Assembly: GCA_030526485.1 (NCBI GenBank)
Contig: JAUNCS010000012.1
Coordinates: 1 to 47,932, forward strand
DNA from: Erysipelotrichaceae bacterium
Lineage (GTDB): Bacteria > Bacillota_I > Bacilli_A > Erysipelotrichales > Erysipelotrichaceae
Direction: 5' to 3'
DNA: 47,932 nucleotides
Shown here: positions 25,278 to 33,898 of the stretch, piece by piece
Numbering within the stretch: position 1 is the stretch's first letter
Layout of the letters: each line of letters begins with the position of its first letter
Made by a program: the position numbers and the translations under genes
The notes under the pieces: generated by a model
What the model was told of the DNA's origin: nothing
The model's input: the letters and a program-made list of their open reading frames with translations, nothing else
The model's database searches: none

Positions 25278-26311
25278 AATTGTCCATGTAGCGCTAAGAC
25301 CAGCTTTTCAGTTTTTTCCCAACCGATGCAGGCATCAGTAATAGACTGGCCATATACTTCACCGCCTGGTTTTTGGTTGCCATCAACAAGATAGCTTTCA
25401 ATCATTAAACCTTTTACCAGTTTATGAATATCTTTAGAAACAAATCTTGAATGAATGACATCAGAGGCAATACGCATCTGTTCTTCATACTGCTTGCCAG
25501 AATTTGAATGGTTGCAGTCAACGATGACAGCTGGATATTTAATGCCAGAGTCTTCATATAATTTTAAGATAGTCTTTAATTCTTCATAGTGATAGTTAGG
25601 GTAGGCATTGCCAAACTTATCAACATAGCCTCTTAAGATACAATGGCTTAAGTTGTTACCCTTAGATTCTACTTCATAACCGCGGTAGACAAAGCGGTGC
25701 TTGGCATTGGCAGCGATAATCGCATTCATCATTACCGAATAGTCACCACTTGTTGGATTTTTCATACCTACCGGTACATTGACGATAGAGCCAACCATAC
25801 GGTGTAACTGATTTTCAACACTTCTGGCACCAACTGCTACATATGCCAGTAAGTCACTTAGATATGCGTAGTTTTCTGGATATAGCATTTCATCAGCACA
25901 GGTAAAGCCTGTTTCTCTGATTACTCTTAGATGCAGTTCTCTAATCGCAATAATGCCAGCCAGCATATCTTCTTCTTTAGTAGGATCGGGCTGGTGCAGC
26001 ATGCCCTTATAGCCAATACCCTTGGTACGTGGTTTATTGGTATAAACTCTTGGTACAATCACAATCTTGTCGATTACTTTTTTCTGCAACTTCTTTAGAC
26101 GATGCATATATTCCATTACGGCATCTTCTCTATCAGCTGAACATGGGCCGATGATTAATAATAATCTTTTATCTTTGCCAGTAAAGATATTTTTAATAAT
26201 CTGGTCTCTTTCTTCTTTGATCTTGCGGCATTCTTCATCAAGGGGGTATTGTTCCTTGATTTCAAATGGCGAAGGTAATTCTCTAATAACTTTTAAATTT
26301 GCGTCTAACAT
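25268..26311 (-). CDS. 3-deoxy-7-phosphoheptulonate (DAHP) synthase, paralogue 1
   Basis: The 347-residue protein is a class I (AroFGH-type) DAHP synthase. It joins phosphoenolpyruvate and erythrose 4-phosphate in the first step of the shikimate pathway. The active-site motifs LLIIGPCSADRED, NKPRTKGIGYKG, GFTCADEMLYPE and VIVDCNHSNSGK are intact, so it should be active. It lies downstream of a very similar paralogue in the same direction, with a terminator between them. Such pairs usually differ in feedback inhibition by Phe or Tyr; which is which cannot be told. Confidence 0.94.
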   Translation of the reverse strand: MLDANLKVIRELPSPFEIKEQYPLDEECRKIKEERDQIIKNIFTGKDKRLLLIIGPCSADREDAVMEYMHRLKKLQKKVIDKIVIVPRVYTNKPRTKGIGYKGMLHQPDPTKEEDMLAGIIAIRELHLRVIRETGFTCADEMLYPENYAYLSDLLAYVAVGARSVENQLHRMVGSIVNVPVGMKNPTSGDYSVMMNAIIAANAKHRFVYRGYEVESKGNNLSHCILRGYVDKFGNAYPNYHYEELKTILKLYEDSGIKYPAVIVDCNHSNSGKQYEEQMRIASDVIHSRFVSKDIHKLVKGLMIESYLVDGNQKPGGEVYGQSITDACIGWEKTEKLVLALHGQLGI

Positions 26312-26361
26312 TCTTGTCCACTCTCTAAATATACTTATTTAATTGTACTTCAAATTAAAAA

Positions 26362-26391
26362 TAAAAAAAGCCACTTAGCGTGACTTTAGAT
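26362..26391 (-). terminator. Terminator between the two DAHP synthase genes
   Basis: On the minus strand the stem AAGTCAC / GTGGCTT (one G-T pair) with a GCTAA loop is followed by TTTTTTATT. It begins at the TAA stop of the upstream gene, so the two genes are at least partly separate transcripts. Confidence 0.82.
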
Positions 26392-27426
26392 TCCCATTTG
26401 GCCGTGTAAGGCAAGTACCAGCTTTTCAGTCTTTTCCCAGCCGATGCAGGCATCAGTAATAGACTGACCATATACTTCACCACCTGGCTGCTGGTTTCCA
26501 TCAACTAGATAGCTTTCAATCATTAAACCTTTTACCAGTTTATGAATGTCTTTTGAGACAAATCTTGAATGAATGACATCAGAGGCAATACGTAACTGTT
26601 CCTCATATTTCTTGGCAGAATTTGAATGGTTACAGTCAACGATGACTGCTGGATTCTTTAGATCACTGTCCTTATAAGCCTCCAGAACCATAGAAATATC
26701 TTCGTAATGATAATTAGGATATGCCTTGTTGAAACGGTCGACATAGCCTCTTAAAATGGCGTGTGTTAAAGGATTCCCCTTAGACTGTACTTCATAGCCA
26801 CGATAGACAAACTTCTGGGCTGATTGAGCAGCTACGATAGAATTCATCATAACGCTTAAGTCACCACTGGTAGGATTTTTCATACCAACTGGTTCATCGA
26901 TCATGGAAGCCACCATACGGTGCTGCTGGTTTTCAACACTTCTGGCACCTACGGCATTATAAGCCAGTAAGTCGCTTAGATAAGCGTAGTTTTCTGGATA
27001 CAGCATTTCATCAGCGCAGGTAAAACCAGTTTCTCTGATTACTCTTAGATGCAGTTCTCTAATCGCAATAATGCCAGCCAGCATATCTTCTTCTTTGGTA
27101 GGATCGGGCTGGTGCAGCATACCCTTATAACCTACGCCCTTAGTACGGGGCTTATTAGTGTAGACACGAGGGATGAAAACTATCTTATCAATAACTTTCT
27201 TCTGCAGTTTCTTTAAACGATGCATGTATTCCATTACCGCATCTTCTCTATCAGCTGAACATGGGCCAATAATCAGCAGTAATCTTTTATCTTTACCGGT
27301 AAAGATATTCTTAATAATCTGGTCTCTCTCAGCCTTAATTTTCTTGCACTCATCATCCAATGGATAAAGTTTTTTTATTTCATCAGGCGATGGTAATTCT
27401 CTTATAAATGTTGCGTTTTTACTCAT
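26386..27426 (-). CDS. 3-deoxy-7-phosphoheptulonate (DAHP) synthase, paralogue 2
   Basis: The 346-residue protein matches its neighbour over the whole length, with all class I DAHP synthase motifs present (GPCSADRED, NKPRTKGVGYKG, TCADEMLYPE, DCNHSNSAK). The two proteins are almost identical at residues 25-165 and in the last 60 residues but diverge between about 165 and 290 and at the extreme N-terminus. Parts also match closely at the DNA level. The start has a TAAGG site. It is divergent from the WXG100 operon across a 107-nt gap. Confidence 0.94.
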   Translation of the reverse strand: MSKNATFIRELPSPDEIKKLYPLDDECKKIKAERDQIIKNIFTGKDKRLLLIIGPCSADREDAVMEYMHRLKKLQKKVIDKIVFIPRVYTNKPRTKGVGYKGMLHQPDPTKEEDMLAGIIAIRELHLRVIRETGFTCADEMLYPENYAYLSDLLAYNAVGARSVENQQHRMVASMIDEPVGMKNPTSGDLSVMMNSIVAAQSAQKFVYRGYEVQSKGNPLTHAILRGYVDRFNKAYPNYHYEDISMVLEAYKDSDLKNPAVIVDCNHSNSAKKYEEQLRIASDVIHSRFVSKDIHKLVKGLMIESYLVDGNQQPGGEVYGQSITDACIGWEKTEKLVLALHGQMGI

Positions 27427-27481
27427 AATTTGTACCTTATATCACTGATTTTAGTATATTTTTAAAGTTTTTTTGAAAAAA

Positions 27482-27525
27482 GTGAGGATTTTTCCATCTA
27501 TTTTCACAATAAAGATATATAGGAG
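27482..27525 (+). promoter_or_regulatory. Shared promoter element, copy 2 (WXG100/EssC operon)
   Basis: GTGAGGATTTTT at 27482, CATCTATTTTCAC ending at 27507, three bases, AAAGATAT at 27511-27518 and AGGAGG at 27521-27526. It matches the element at 17537-17580 in block order, with TCAC-N3-AAAGATAT identically spaced. The region lies just upstream of the first WXG100 gene. Confidence 0.7.
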
Positions 27526-27533
27526 GAAATTTT

Positions 27534-27836
27534 ATGAATAACTTAATCAACGTCGAACCTGGGCGTTTGGAAGAAGTTGCCAGCAGGGTAGAAACTGCCG
27601 ATTTGGATTATCAGCGACTTTTCAAAATGCTTTATCAGGAAATTGACAAACTTGCCGGAAACTGGGGTGGAAAGGATAATCTGGCCTTTACCAGTCGTAT
27701 TAAGTCTTTTGAAGATGACTTCAGACAGATTTCAATTATCAATCGCCAGTATGCGGAATATTTAAGAAGCTCAGCCAAGGCTTATCGCGAAGTTCAGGAA
27801 GAACTGACCAGTTCAGCTAATCGTTTAAAAGTGTAG
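27534..27836 (+). CDS. WXG100 family protein (ESAT-6-like), first
   Basis: The 100-residue, all-helical protein has the WxG turn at Trp44-Gly45-Gly46 between two long helices, the length and layout of WXG100 proteins. Such proteins are exported as dimers by type VII secretion systems and act as substrates or cofactors. There is no signal peptide. I do not see a YxxxD/E tail motif after the second helix. It is the first gene of a tight operon with AGGAGG upstream. Confidence 0.88.
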   Translation: MNNLINVEPGRLEEVASRVETADLDYQRLFKMLYQEIDKLAGNWGGKDNLAFTSRIKSFEDDFRQISIINRQYAEYLRSSAKAYREVQEELTSSANRLKV

Positions 27837-27848
27837 GAGGAAAATTAA

Positions 27849-28145
27849 ATGGAAGAAATTAGAATCAGCTTACCGGAAGTCAGCAGTTGTGCCAGTACTA
27901 TCAGAGTAATCAATGCCAGTCTTGATGATACTCTAAGCAATATCTCTGGCAGTATGAGGGAACTGACTGGTGTCTGGAAGGGTACGGCGGGTGAGAGTAT
28001 CGTTTCCCGTTTTCAGAAGTATGCGACAAAATTTATTGATGAAAGTGAAACAATTGAAGAATATGCCAAGTTTCTGGATTATATCGTATCGACATATGAC
28101 TCAATTGAGACAACCTTAACTACTAATGCGTCAAACTTTGAGTAG
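27849..28145 (+). CDS. WXG100 family protein (ESAT-6-like), second
   Basis: The 98-residue, all-helical protein has the WxG turn at Trp43-Lys44-Gly45 and a YxxxE sequence at Tyr83-Glu87, which matches the type VII export tail signal. It likely pairs with the previous product, giving one partner with and one without the tail signal as in the EsxA/EsxB pair. A Cys at position 14 is unusual. The end overlaps the lipoprotein gene by 20 nt. Confidence 0.88.
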   Translation: MEEIRISLPEVSSCASTIRVINASLDDTLSNISGSMRELTGVWKGTAGESIVSRFQKYATKFIDESETIEEYAKFLDYIVSTYDSIETTLTTNASNFE

Positions 28146-30006
28146 GAAAGTCCTGATTTCCTTAATAAGTATCTTGTTACTCTTGACTCTGGGTGCCTGT
28201 AAGAAGAAGGAACCCATCAAGACAGAAGAATATCTTTCAATATTGAGTGACAGAATGGGCCTTGAAGGTGATGCTTATGAAAACCTTATTAAGTGGGGAA
28301 TCGTTGATGAAAATGAGAAACAAGAAGAATACCTCGATTATGACTACCTCTATAAGACAATGAACAGGCTATTGCCTGATAACAACTATAAGATAGTGCC
28401 TAATAGTGAAATGGTCGATAGAGAAACAGCCATCAGATATATTGATAAGGCTGTAGCTTCAATCAACAATCAAAGTTTTAAGGAAAAATTTGAGGTCAAG
28501 GAAAAGGAAGAAGTCATTAAACTAGATGATTACACACTGTTAAATGACAGTTTAAAGTGTGACAAAGCTTTAAAGATTAATGATTATATCTATCTGCAAG
28601 ATGAAGGGTCTTATAAGAAAATCATTGGTTATCGTGGTGACTACTATGCCTTTAAGGATGTGAGTTTTGAAGAAATAATTGCGGAAATTGAAATCAGTGA
28701 TTCTTTTGAAATTGATTTTGAAAATGCGGAAATCATCAGTCCAGAAACAGAAAAAGAAGCTGTCTACTTTAATGAAGACAGACAGCTTCTTTCTTCTACC
28801 TTATTGTCTAATACCTTCTGTAAAGATGGATATCGCATATCCTATAGCTTTAAGTCTAATTCCTTAAGTGCCCGTATCAGTAAGGAAATAAATAAGAAAA
28901 ATGTCTTTTTAGATATCAGCGTCAGTGGTATTAAACCTTCTTTTAAATGGAAGTATCAGGATGGTAACGTTCTAGAAACCTACATGAAGATTGACTTTAA
29001 GAGCAGTGAAGAATTGGGCGTGAGTGATGGTACCTATAAGAATTATTATCTGGATTTAAAGAATGAGGATGGCATTGGCTTTAAGAAGTTTATTAATTCT
29101 AAGTTAAGAAACAGCGAAGAAGATATTGAAACAACTATCAAGATTTGTGAGATTAAAACACCGTTACCCAATATCCCTTCGGCCTATTTCAATATCGATG
29201 TTTTAGCTAAAATCTATACTTCAGGTAAGGTGGAACTCTTGCTGCAGAATAATCATTCATTAGGTTTTGAAGTAAAGAATGGAGTTTTCAGAGTAATTAA
29301 TGATACCGATAGGGACCTGGACTTTAAGATTGGTGCCAGTTCTAAGGCTGCCTTGGGTCTTAACTTTAATCTTGAAGCCAGCAAATACCGATTAATGGAT
29401 ATTGAACTGGATGGTGGTATTAGAGCGGCAGTTTCTAGTACTATGCATATTTATGATAAAGAAGGAGATAAAACAGAGGAAGCAAGCGATATTCCTTATT
29501 CGGTACTTGATGAAGTAGCCAGGGAAAATGAGGATGTAAAGATTTGTGGAGACCTCTCTTTAAACTGGATAATGGATATTAATTTTAATACTTCTAAATC
29601 CTTGTTAAGCAAGTTTGGCTTTAGTGCATCCAAGACCATTCTTGATGCCGGGGATCAGATTTTTGATAACTATACCCACATTGAAAATATGGCCTTGGTT
29701 AAAAAGTGTACCCGTAAGGCCAAATATAAGACTAATGTTAAGGACTTCAGCACAAATGTTGAAAAGATAATTCTGGAAAAATATTCCAAGGTTATTAAGA
29801 TTGGTGAAACAACAAATGTCCCAATCAGATTACTTCCTAAGGATATGAGCGAAAAAGATCTGATCTATACTAGTTCCAATAATGAAGTAGCTATTGTAAA
29901 TGAAAGTGGTTTGATTATAGGCCTAAAAAGAGGTTCAAGTCTGATTACAATAAGCAGTAAAGATAATAAGTATTCAACTCAGTTTGATATTTTGGTGAGT
30001 GACTAA
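28126..30006 (+). CDS. Large lipoprotein with C-terminal BIG2-like domain in the T7SS-like operon
   Basis: The 626-residue protein has a lipoprotein signal with lipobox LGAC and Cys25. The bulk (30-580) is an acidic and Lys-rich, beta-rich ectodomain I do not recognise. The last 50 residues fit a bacterial Ig-like group 2 fold (YTSSNNEVAIVNESGLI, then GLKRGSSLITI). It overlaps the second WXG100 gene by 20 nt and abuts the EssC-like gene. A TTG start four codons later (28138) is possible. It stands where EssB or EsaA would be expected, but resembles neither by eye. Confidence 0.85.
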   Translation: MRQTLSRKVLISLISILLLLTLGACKKKEPIKTEEYLSILSDRMGLEGDAYENLIKWGIVDENEKQEEYLDYDYLYKTMNRLLPDNNYKIVPNSEMVDRETAIRYIDKAVASINNQSFKEKFEVKEKEEVIKLDDYTLLNDSLKCDKALKINDYIYLQDEGSYKKIIGYRGDYYAFKDVSFEEIIAEIEISDSFEIDFENAEIISPETEKEAVYFNEDRQLLSSTLLSNTFCKDGYRISYSFKSNSLSARISKEINKKNVFLDISVSGIKPSFKWKYQDGNVLETYMKIDFKSSEELGVSDGTYKNYYLDLKNEDGIGFKKFINSKLRNSEEDIETTIKICEIKTPLPNIPSAYFNIDVLAKIYTSGKVELLLQNNHSLGFEVKNGVFRVINDTDRDLDFKIGASSKAALGLNFNLEASKYRLMDIELDGGIRAAVSSTMHIYDKEGDKTEEASDIPYSVLDEVARENEDVKICGDLSLNWIMDINFNTSKSLLSKFGFSASKTILDAGDQIFDNYTHIENMALVKKCTRKAKYKTNVKDFSTNVEKIILEKYSKVIKIGETTNVPIRLLPKDMSEKDLIYTSSNNEVAIVNESGLIIGLKRGSSLITISSKDNKYSTQFDILVSD

Positions 30007-30007
30007 A

Positions 30008-33000
30008 ATGTATATCGTAATTGAAGATGGAATCAGCTTTATCAGGTTTAATCTGGATAAGGAAAGTCTGCCCTTAAGCTATAAGGGTATTGAGATATTA
30101 AAGAAAAACGAATACTATTATCTCTCTTTAAAGAAGGGCTATTTCTTTGATGACCGCGATAAGGTTAGAAGAATTGAATATAAGAAATATATTATCAAGC
30201 ACAAGGAACTTTTCTTTGATATTAAGATTTATGTCTATAAAGATGATAAGGGCTTTTATGACTATCAATTATATGAAAATAAGCCTTTTATTGTCGCTGC
30301 TTCTAGCAAGGCTAACATCGTTAATCGTGATCAGTATCTGTCAAATTATTATCTTTACTACAAGGAAAAGAAACTGGAGACCAATTCTGACTGCCTATTA
30401 TTAAATGGGCGTCTATATAAGAGTGAGGAACTGAAAGATGGTGATGAGATAAGTTTTTATAACTTTATCTTTTATTACTATGACACTTATCTTTATATCA
30501 ACAGTTTCCAGGTAGAGAATAAGTTGCCTCTAAAACATATTGATGAACAGCTGATTGTCTATAAGGAAGAAAAGGTTCCAATAAAGAGTCACTATCTTCC
30601 TAAGAAAAAAGAGATTGTTTTAAAAGATATAAAGAATTATGAAGAAGTAAGAAAAGTAACCGGTAAGAATCTGATACTAAGCATTGGTCCGAGTCTAACC
30701 ATGAGTATCGGGATGTTTGGTATAGCTGGTATCAATCTCTATAATCTTTATTTAAATAATGGCAGTTTACTAAATGGAATTATTTATCTTTTAATGCCTC
30801 TTACCATGCTTGTATCAGGGATAGTCTGGCCTTTGATCGCTAATAAGAGCGAGAAGAAACAGAATCTTTTGGAGATAAAGGAAAACAAGGATAAGTATCT
30901 TTCTTATCTAAGTGATTATGAGAATAAGGTTCAGAAAGAAATCGATGATTATTTAAAAGAAGAAAGACAGTATTACTTTGATGGTGAATTAAACAAAGAT
31001 AAGCTTTTTTATATCACGGATAAAAGTGAGGAATTTCTAAAGGTCAGTATTGGCTTTATTACTTCTAAATATCCAAAAGAATACAAGGAATATGAAGATG
31101 AAGATGTTAATGAGGGAATAAGAAGAATTGAATACCGTTTAAACAATATTGAGAATTGCCCATATTACATATCGCTTTTAGAGAAAAGACTGGTATCAGT
31201 TATTTCTAAAAAGAGTCAGAGGATGTATCTCTTTAAAAAGTTTGCTTTAGAACTGTCCAGTAAGTATCACTATGAAGATTTCTATCTGGCTTTATATGCT
31301 GAGGATATTAATCAGCTCAGTGAACTTTATTCTTTGCCACAGCTGATGTTTAATAACACACGCTTAACTTTAAATAAGAAAAGAGAGCTGCAGGAATTAA
31401 ACAGTACTTTACTGGATAAGCCTTTAATCCTTTTATCTTTGGATAAGATTAATATCAGTATCACTAATCCTAATATCCACTTATTGTATTTCTGTAACGA
31501 TATTAATTCAGTCTATAAGAATTCGGAAGTTGTAGTAGAGTATCGGAATGATGGTGGAACCATTTATCTTGAAGAGCAGCTGCCTTTTACTTTTAAGGAG
31601 TTTGAACTGGATGTAAAGGCATATGTTAAAACGCTGGGTTTATATCAGAAGACCAATTATTTAAATAAGACCTTAACTTTTAAAGATATCTTTAAGGATA
31701 TCGATGTGAAGAATAATTATCTGGAAAAACAGGTGGGACTTAGAGCTGATTTTGCGACAATTTCCAAGGAAGTCATGTCCTTTGACTTACATGAAAGTAA
31801 GCAGGGTCCTCATGGCTTAATCGGTGGTTCTACTGGCTCTGGTAAGTCAGAACTTATTGTGTCAATGTTACTTTCACTGTGTTTTAGATATCGACCAGAT
31901 TATTTAAATATCATTTTGATTGATTATAAGGGCGGTGGTATTGAAGAATCTTTATCTTATAAGGGACAAAGATTACCGCATATTGTAGCTTCAGTGAATA
32001 ATCTGGAAAATGATATCTTTGAAAGATTAATTTTAAGAATTGATTATGAATGTAAAAGAAGACAAAGACTCTTTAAGGAACTTTCCAATAAGGCTATGAC
32101 TTCCATTATGAATATTGATGATTATCTAGATAATAATTATGAAAAGTTTGGCTTGGAATCGATGGCACATCTCTTGATTGTGGTTGATGAATTTGCGGAA
32201 CTAAAGAAAGAAAATCCCCAGATTATTAAGGAACTGATATCTTTCTCAAGAATTGGTCGAAGCCTGGGCATTCATTTAATATTGGCAACCCAAAGACCAA
32301 GTGGATCCATTGATGATGAAATCTGGTCTAATTCCCGTTTTAAGATAGCTTTAAAAGTATTATCCGAAAAAGACTCCAACGACATTATCAAGAGTAAGGA
32401 AGCCGCCATGTTATGTAATCCTGGTGAATTTTATCTGCAGGTTGATGGCAGTCTCGTTAAGGCTAAGGCCTTATACAGTAAGAAAGACATTAATAATGCC
32501 GATAACTATGAGGTGGCTCTGTTGGATAATCGTCTTAATACTTTATGTAAGAAAAAGGTAAAGGGCGAACTGAGTGAAACCGAGGCATCTTACCTGGTTA
32601 GAAAGATCATTGAAACCAGTGATGAATTAAACATTGATAGTGTACCGATGGGCTTTGATAAACCATCGGCTAAGAAAAGAAATGAATTAATTGAAGAATA
32701 TCATACTGATGGAATTATCCTTGGTGAAATAGATGATTATCTAAATTCCAGAAAAGATATCTTGTTTATCCCGGAAGAAGAAAATGCCTTGATTATTTCA
32801 AGTCGTAAAAACGAAATCAATAATCTGATCAATTCTATAAAAGATGATCTGATACTGATTGGTCAAAATAAAGTTGAGAAAGAAAATATCATTGAATATT
32901 TAAATTATGAAGAAGTAGAGGATATTAAATTTACTTTTGAAAAGTTATTAAAAGAAAACAAGCCTTTAACATTACTGATAGAAGATATCTCCATTCTCTT

Positions 33001-33628
33001 GGCCTATAGCGATGACTTTATTTCTTATTTGTATCAGCTATTAAAGAGGAATATCATTCGGATTATCGCTATCAGTAAGACTTCGAATTTGAATTTTAAA
33101 TTAATCAACAGTTTTAAGAATAAGTATCTGATTGAGACAAATGATAAGCAGGATCTCATTAATATCTTTTCGGCTTATTCAGCTTATAAGGGTAATTCTT
33201 TTGCCTATACCGACAAGCTTGTTTCCTTTGTTCCACTTGTGATTGAAGAAATAGAGAAAGGAGTAAATCATCGCCGATATATCAATCGCATTCCGGATAT
33301 TGTGAAATATGAAAAAGGTTTAATAGGCATTGATTTAAATAATCGTGAAAAGATTTATCTAAGAGAAGATGAAAGTCTTTTAATCACTTCTTATGAAGAA
33401 AGAACTGTGGAGAAATATAAAGAAATCTATATGGATGATCCAAATATAAGCGTTGAATTATACGATAAGAAACTGAAGGATGAATATTCTAATTATCTGT
33501 GGTTAGGCAGAGATATTTACAGTCAGAAGCTCTTTTATGGAAATATGTTGAAAGAACTGGAAAACGGTCAGGGCTACCTGTTTAAGGATAATAAGACATA
33601 CTTATTGAAGGTGGTGGATAATGAATAA
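30008..33628 (+). CDS. EssC/YukB-like FtsK-SpoIIIE ATPase with one intact P-loop
   Basis: The ATG at 30008 is chosen over a GTG three codons earlier because it clears the lipoprotein stop and has GGTGAG upstream. The 1206-residue product has FHA-like beta regions (about 1-165), two membrane segments (about 222-270), a linker and one FtsK domain with Walker A GSTGSGKS at 607-614 and Walker B LLIVVDE at 722-728. The last 320 residues look like a further ATPase module without a Walker A. EssC has two or three ATPase modules and is near 1450-1500 residues. This is the likely motor of the WXG100 proteins. Confidence 0.9.
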   Translation: MYIVIEDGISFIRFNLDKESLPLSYKGIEILKKNEYYYLSLKKGYFFDDRDKVRRIEYKKYIIKHKELFFDIKIYVYKDDKGFYDYQLYENKPFIVAASSKANIVNRDQYLSNYYLYYKEKKLETNSDCLLLNGRLYKSEELKDGDEISFYNFIFYYYDTYLYINSFQVENKLPLKHIDEQLIVYKEEKVPIKSHYLPKKKEIVLKDIKNYEEVRKVTGKNLILSIGPSLTMSIGMFGIAGINLYNLYLNNGSLLNGIIYLLMPLTMLVSGIVWPLIANKSEKKQNLLEIKENKDKYLSYLSDYENKVQKEIDDYLKEERQYYFDGELNKDKLFYITDKSEEFLKVSIGFITSKYPKEYKEYEDEDVNEGIRRIEYRLNNIENCPYYISLLEKRLVSVISKKSQRMYLFKKFALELSSKYHYEDFYLALYAEDINQLSELYSLPQLMFNNTRLTLNKKRELQELNSTLLDKPLILLSLDKINISITNPNIHLLYFCNDINSVYKNSEVVVEYRNDGGTIYLEEQLPFTFKEFELDVKAYVKTLGLYQKTNYLNKTLTFKDIFKDIDVKNNYLEKQVGLRADFATISKEVMSFDLHESKQGPHGLIGGSTGSGKSELIVSMLLSLCFRYRPDYLNIILIDYKGGGIEESLSYKGQRLPHIVASVNNLENDIFERLILRIDYECKRRQRLFKELSNKAMTSIMNIDDYLDNNYEKFGLESMAHLLIVVDEFAELKKENPQIIKELISFSRIGRSLGIHLILATQRPSGSIDDEIWSNSRFKIALKVLSEKDSNDIIKSKEAAMLCNPGEFYLQVDGSLVKAKALYSKKDINNADNYEVALLDNRLNTLCKKKVKGELSETEASYLVRKIIETSDELNIDSVPMGFDKPSAKKRNELIEEYHTDGIILGEIDDYLNSRKDILFIPEEENALIISSRKNEINNLINSIKDDLILIGQNKVEKENIIEYLNYEEVEDIKFTFEKLLKENKPLTLLIEDISILLAYSDDFISYLYQLLKRNIIRIIAISKTSNLNFKLINSFKNKYLIETNDKQDLINIFSAYSAYKGNSFAYTDKLVSFVPLVIEEIEKGVNHRRYINRIPDIVKYEKGLIGIDLNNREKIYLREDESLLITSYEERTVEKYKEIYMDDPNISVELYDKKLKDEYSNYLWLGRDIYSQKLFYGNMLKELENGQGYLFKDNKTYLLKVVDNE

Positions 33629-33851
33629 GATAATTCTGCGATTACACATTCTTTCTTTAAACAAGGTCTATGAAGTTATCTTTGATACCCGTTTAAGTTT
33701 TAGAGAAAACCTGAAGATACTAAACGAATTAGTTGATTTGAAAAACAGGGATTACTATATCTTTGACCCAGAAAAGAAGATAGCTTTAAAAAGAGATATA
33801 CCCTTAAAGGACTTTAATTTTAGAGCTTTTAAAAATCTGAACCTGTATTAG
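33621..33851 (+). CDS. EsaB/YukD-like small ubiquitin-fold protein (probable)
   Basis: The 76-residue protein begins MNKIILRLHILSLNKVYEVIFD, has a central helix (RENLKILNEL) and ends in KRDIPLKDFNFRAFKNLNLY. This strand-helix-strand order and size fit YukD/EsaB, a ubiquitin-fold component of Firmicute type VII systems. The identity rests on context and pattern rather than a clear motif. It overlaps the ATPase gene by 8 nt and ends the operon at a terminator. Confidence 0.6.
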   Translation: MNKIILRLHILSLNKVYEVIFDTRLSFRENLKILNELVDLKNRDYYIFDPEKKIALKRDIPLKDFNFRAFKNLNLY

Positions 33852-33880
33852 AAAGCTGTCATTTACTGACAGTTTTCTAA
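33851..33880 (+). terminator. Terminator of the WXG100/EssC operon
   Basis: The stem GAAAGCTGTCA / TGACAGTTTTC (one G-T pair) with a TTTAC loop starts at the stop codon and is followed by TAATAATG. The T-run is part of the stem's 3' arm, so termination may be only moderately efficient. Confidence 0.75.
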
Positions 33881-33883
33881 TAA

Positions 33884-33892
33884 TGATAGAAT
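33884..33892 (+). promoter_or_regulatory. Extended -10 box of the large secreted protein gene, leaderless
   Basis: TGATAGAAT (TGn plus TAGAAT) ends 6 nt before the ATG at 33899, so transcription should begin at or next to the start codon. No Shine-Dalgarno is present. The same nine bases occur before the phosphoesterase gene on the minus strand (47357-47365). Confidence 0.65.
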
Positions 33893-33898
33893 ATAGAC

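Noticed and set aside
27427-27533. T-box or other riboswitch before the upstream DAHP synthase gene
   Set aside because: Only about 100 nt separate the divergent genes, with no T-box sequence and no terminator hairpin on the minus strand.
29999-30007. GTG start for the EssC-like ATPase
   Set aside because: The ATG at 30008 has a well-spaced GGTGAG and clears the previous stop codon; the GTG lies inside the lipoprotein gene.
30008-33628. Short EssC caused by a frameshift or a truncated assembly
   Set aside because: The frame is continuous, ends in TAA inside the start of the next small gene, and that gene is followed by a proper terminator.
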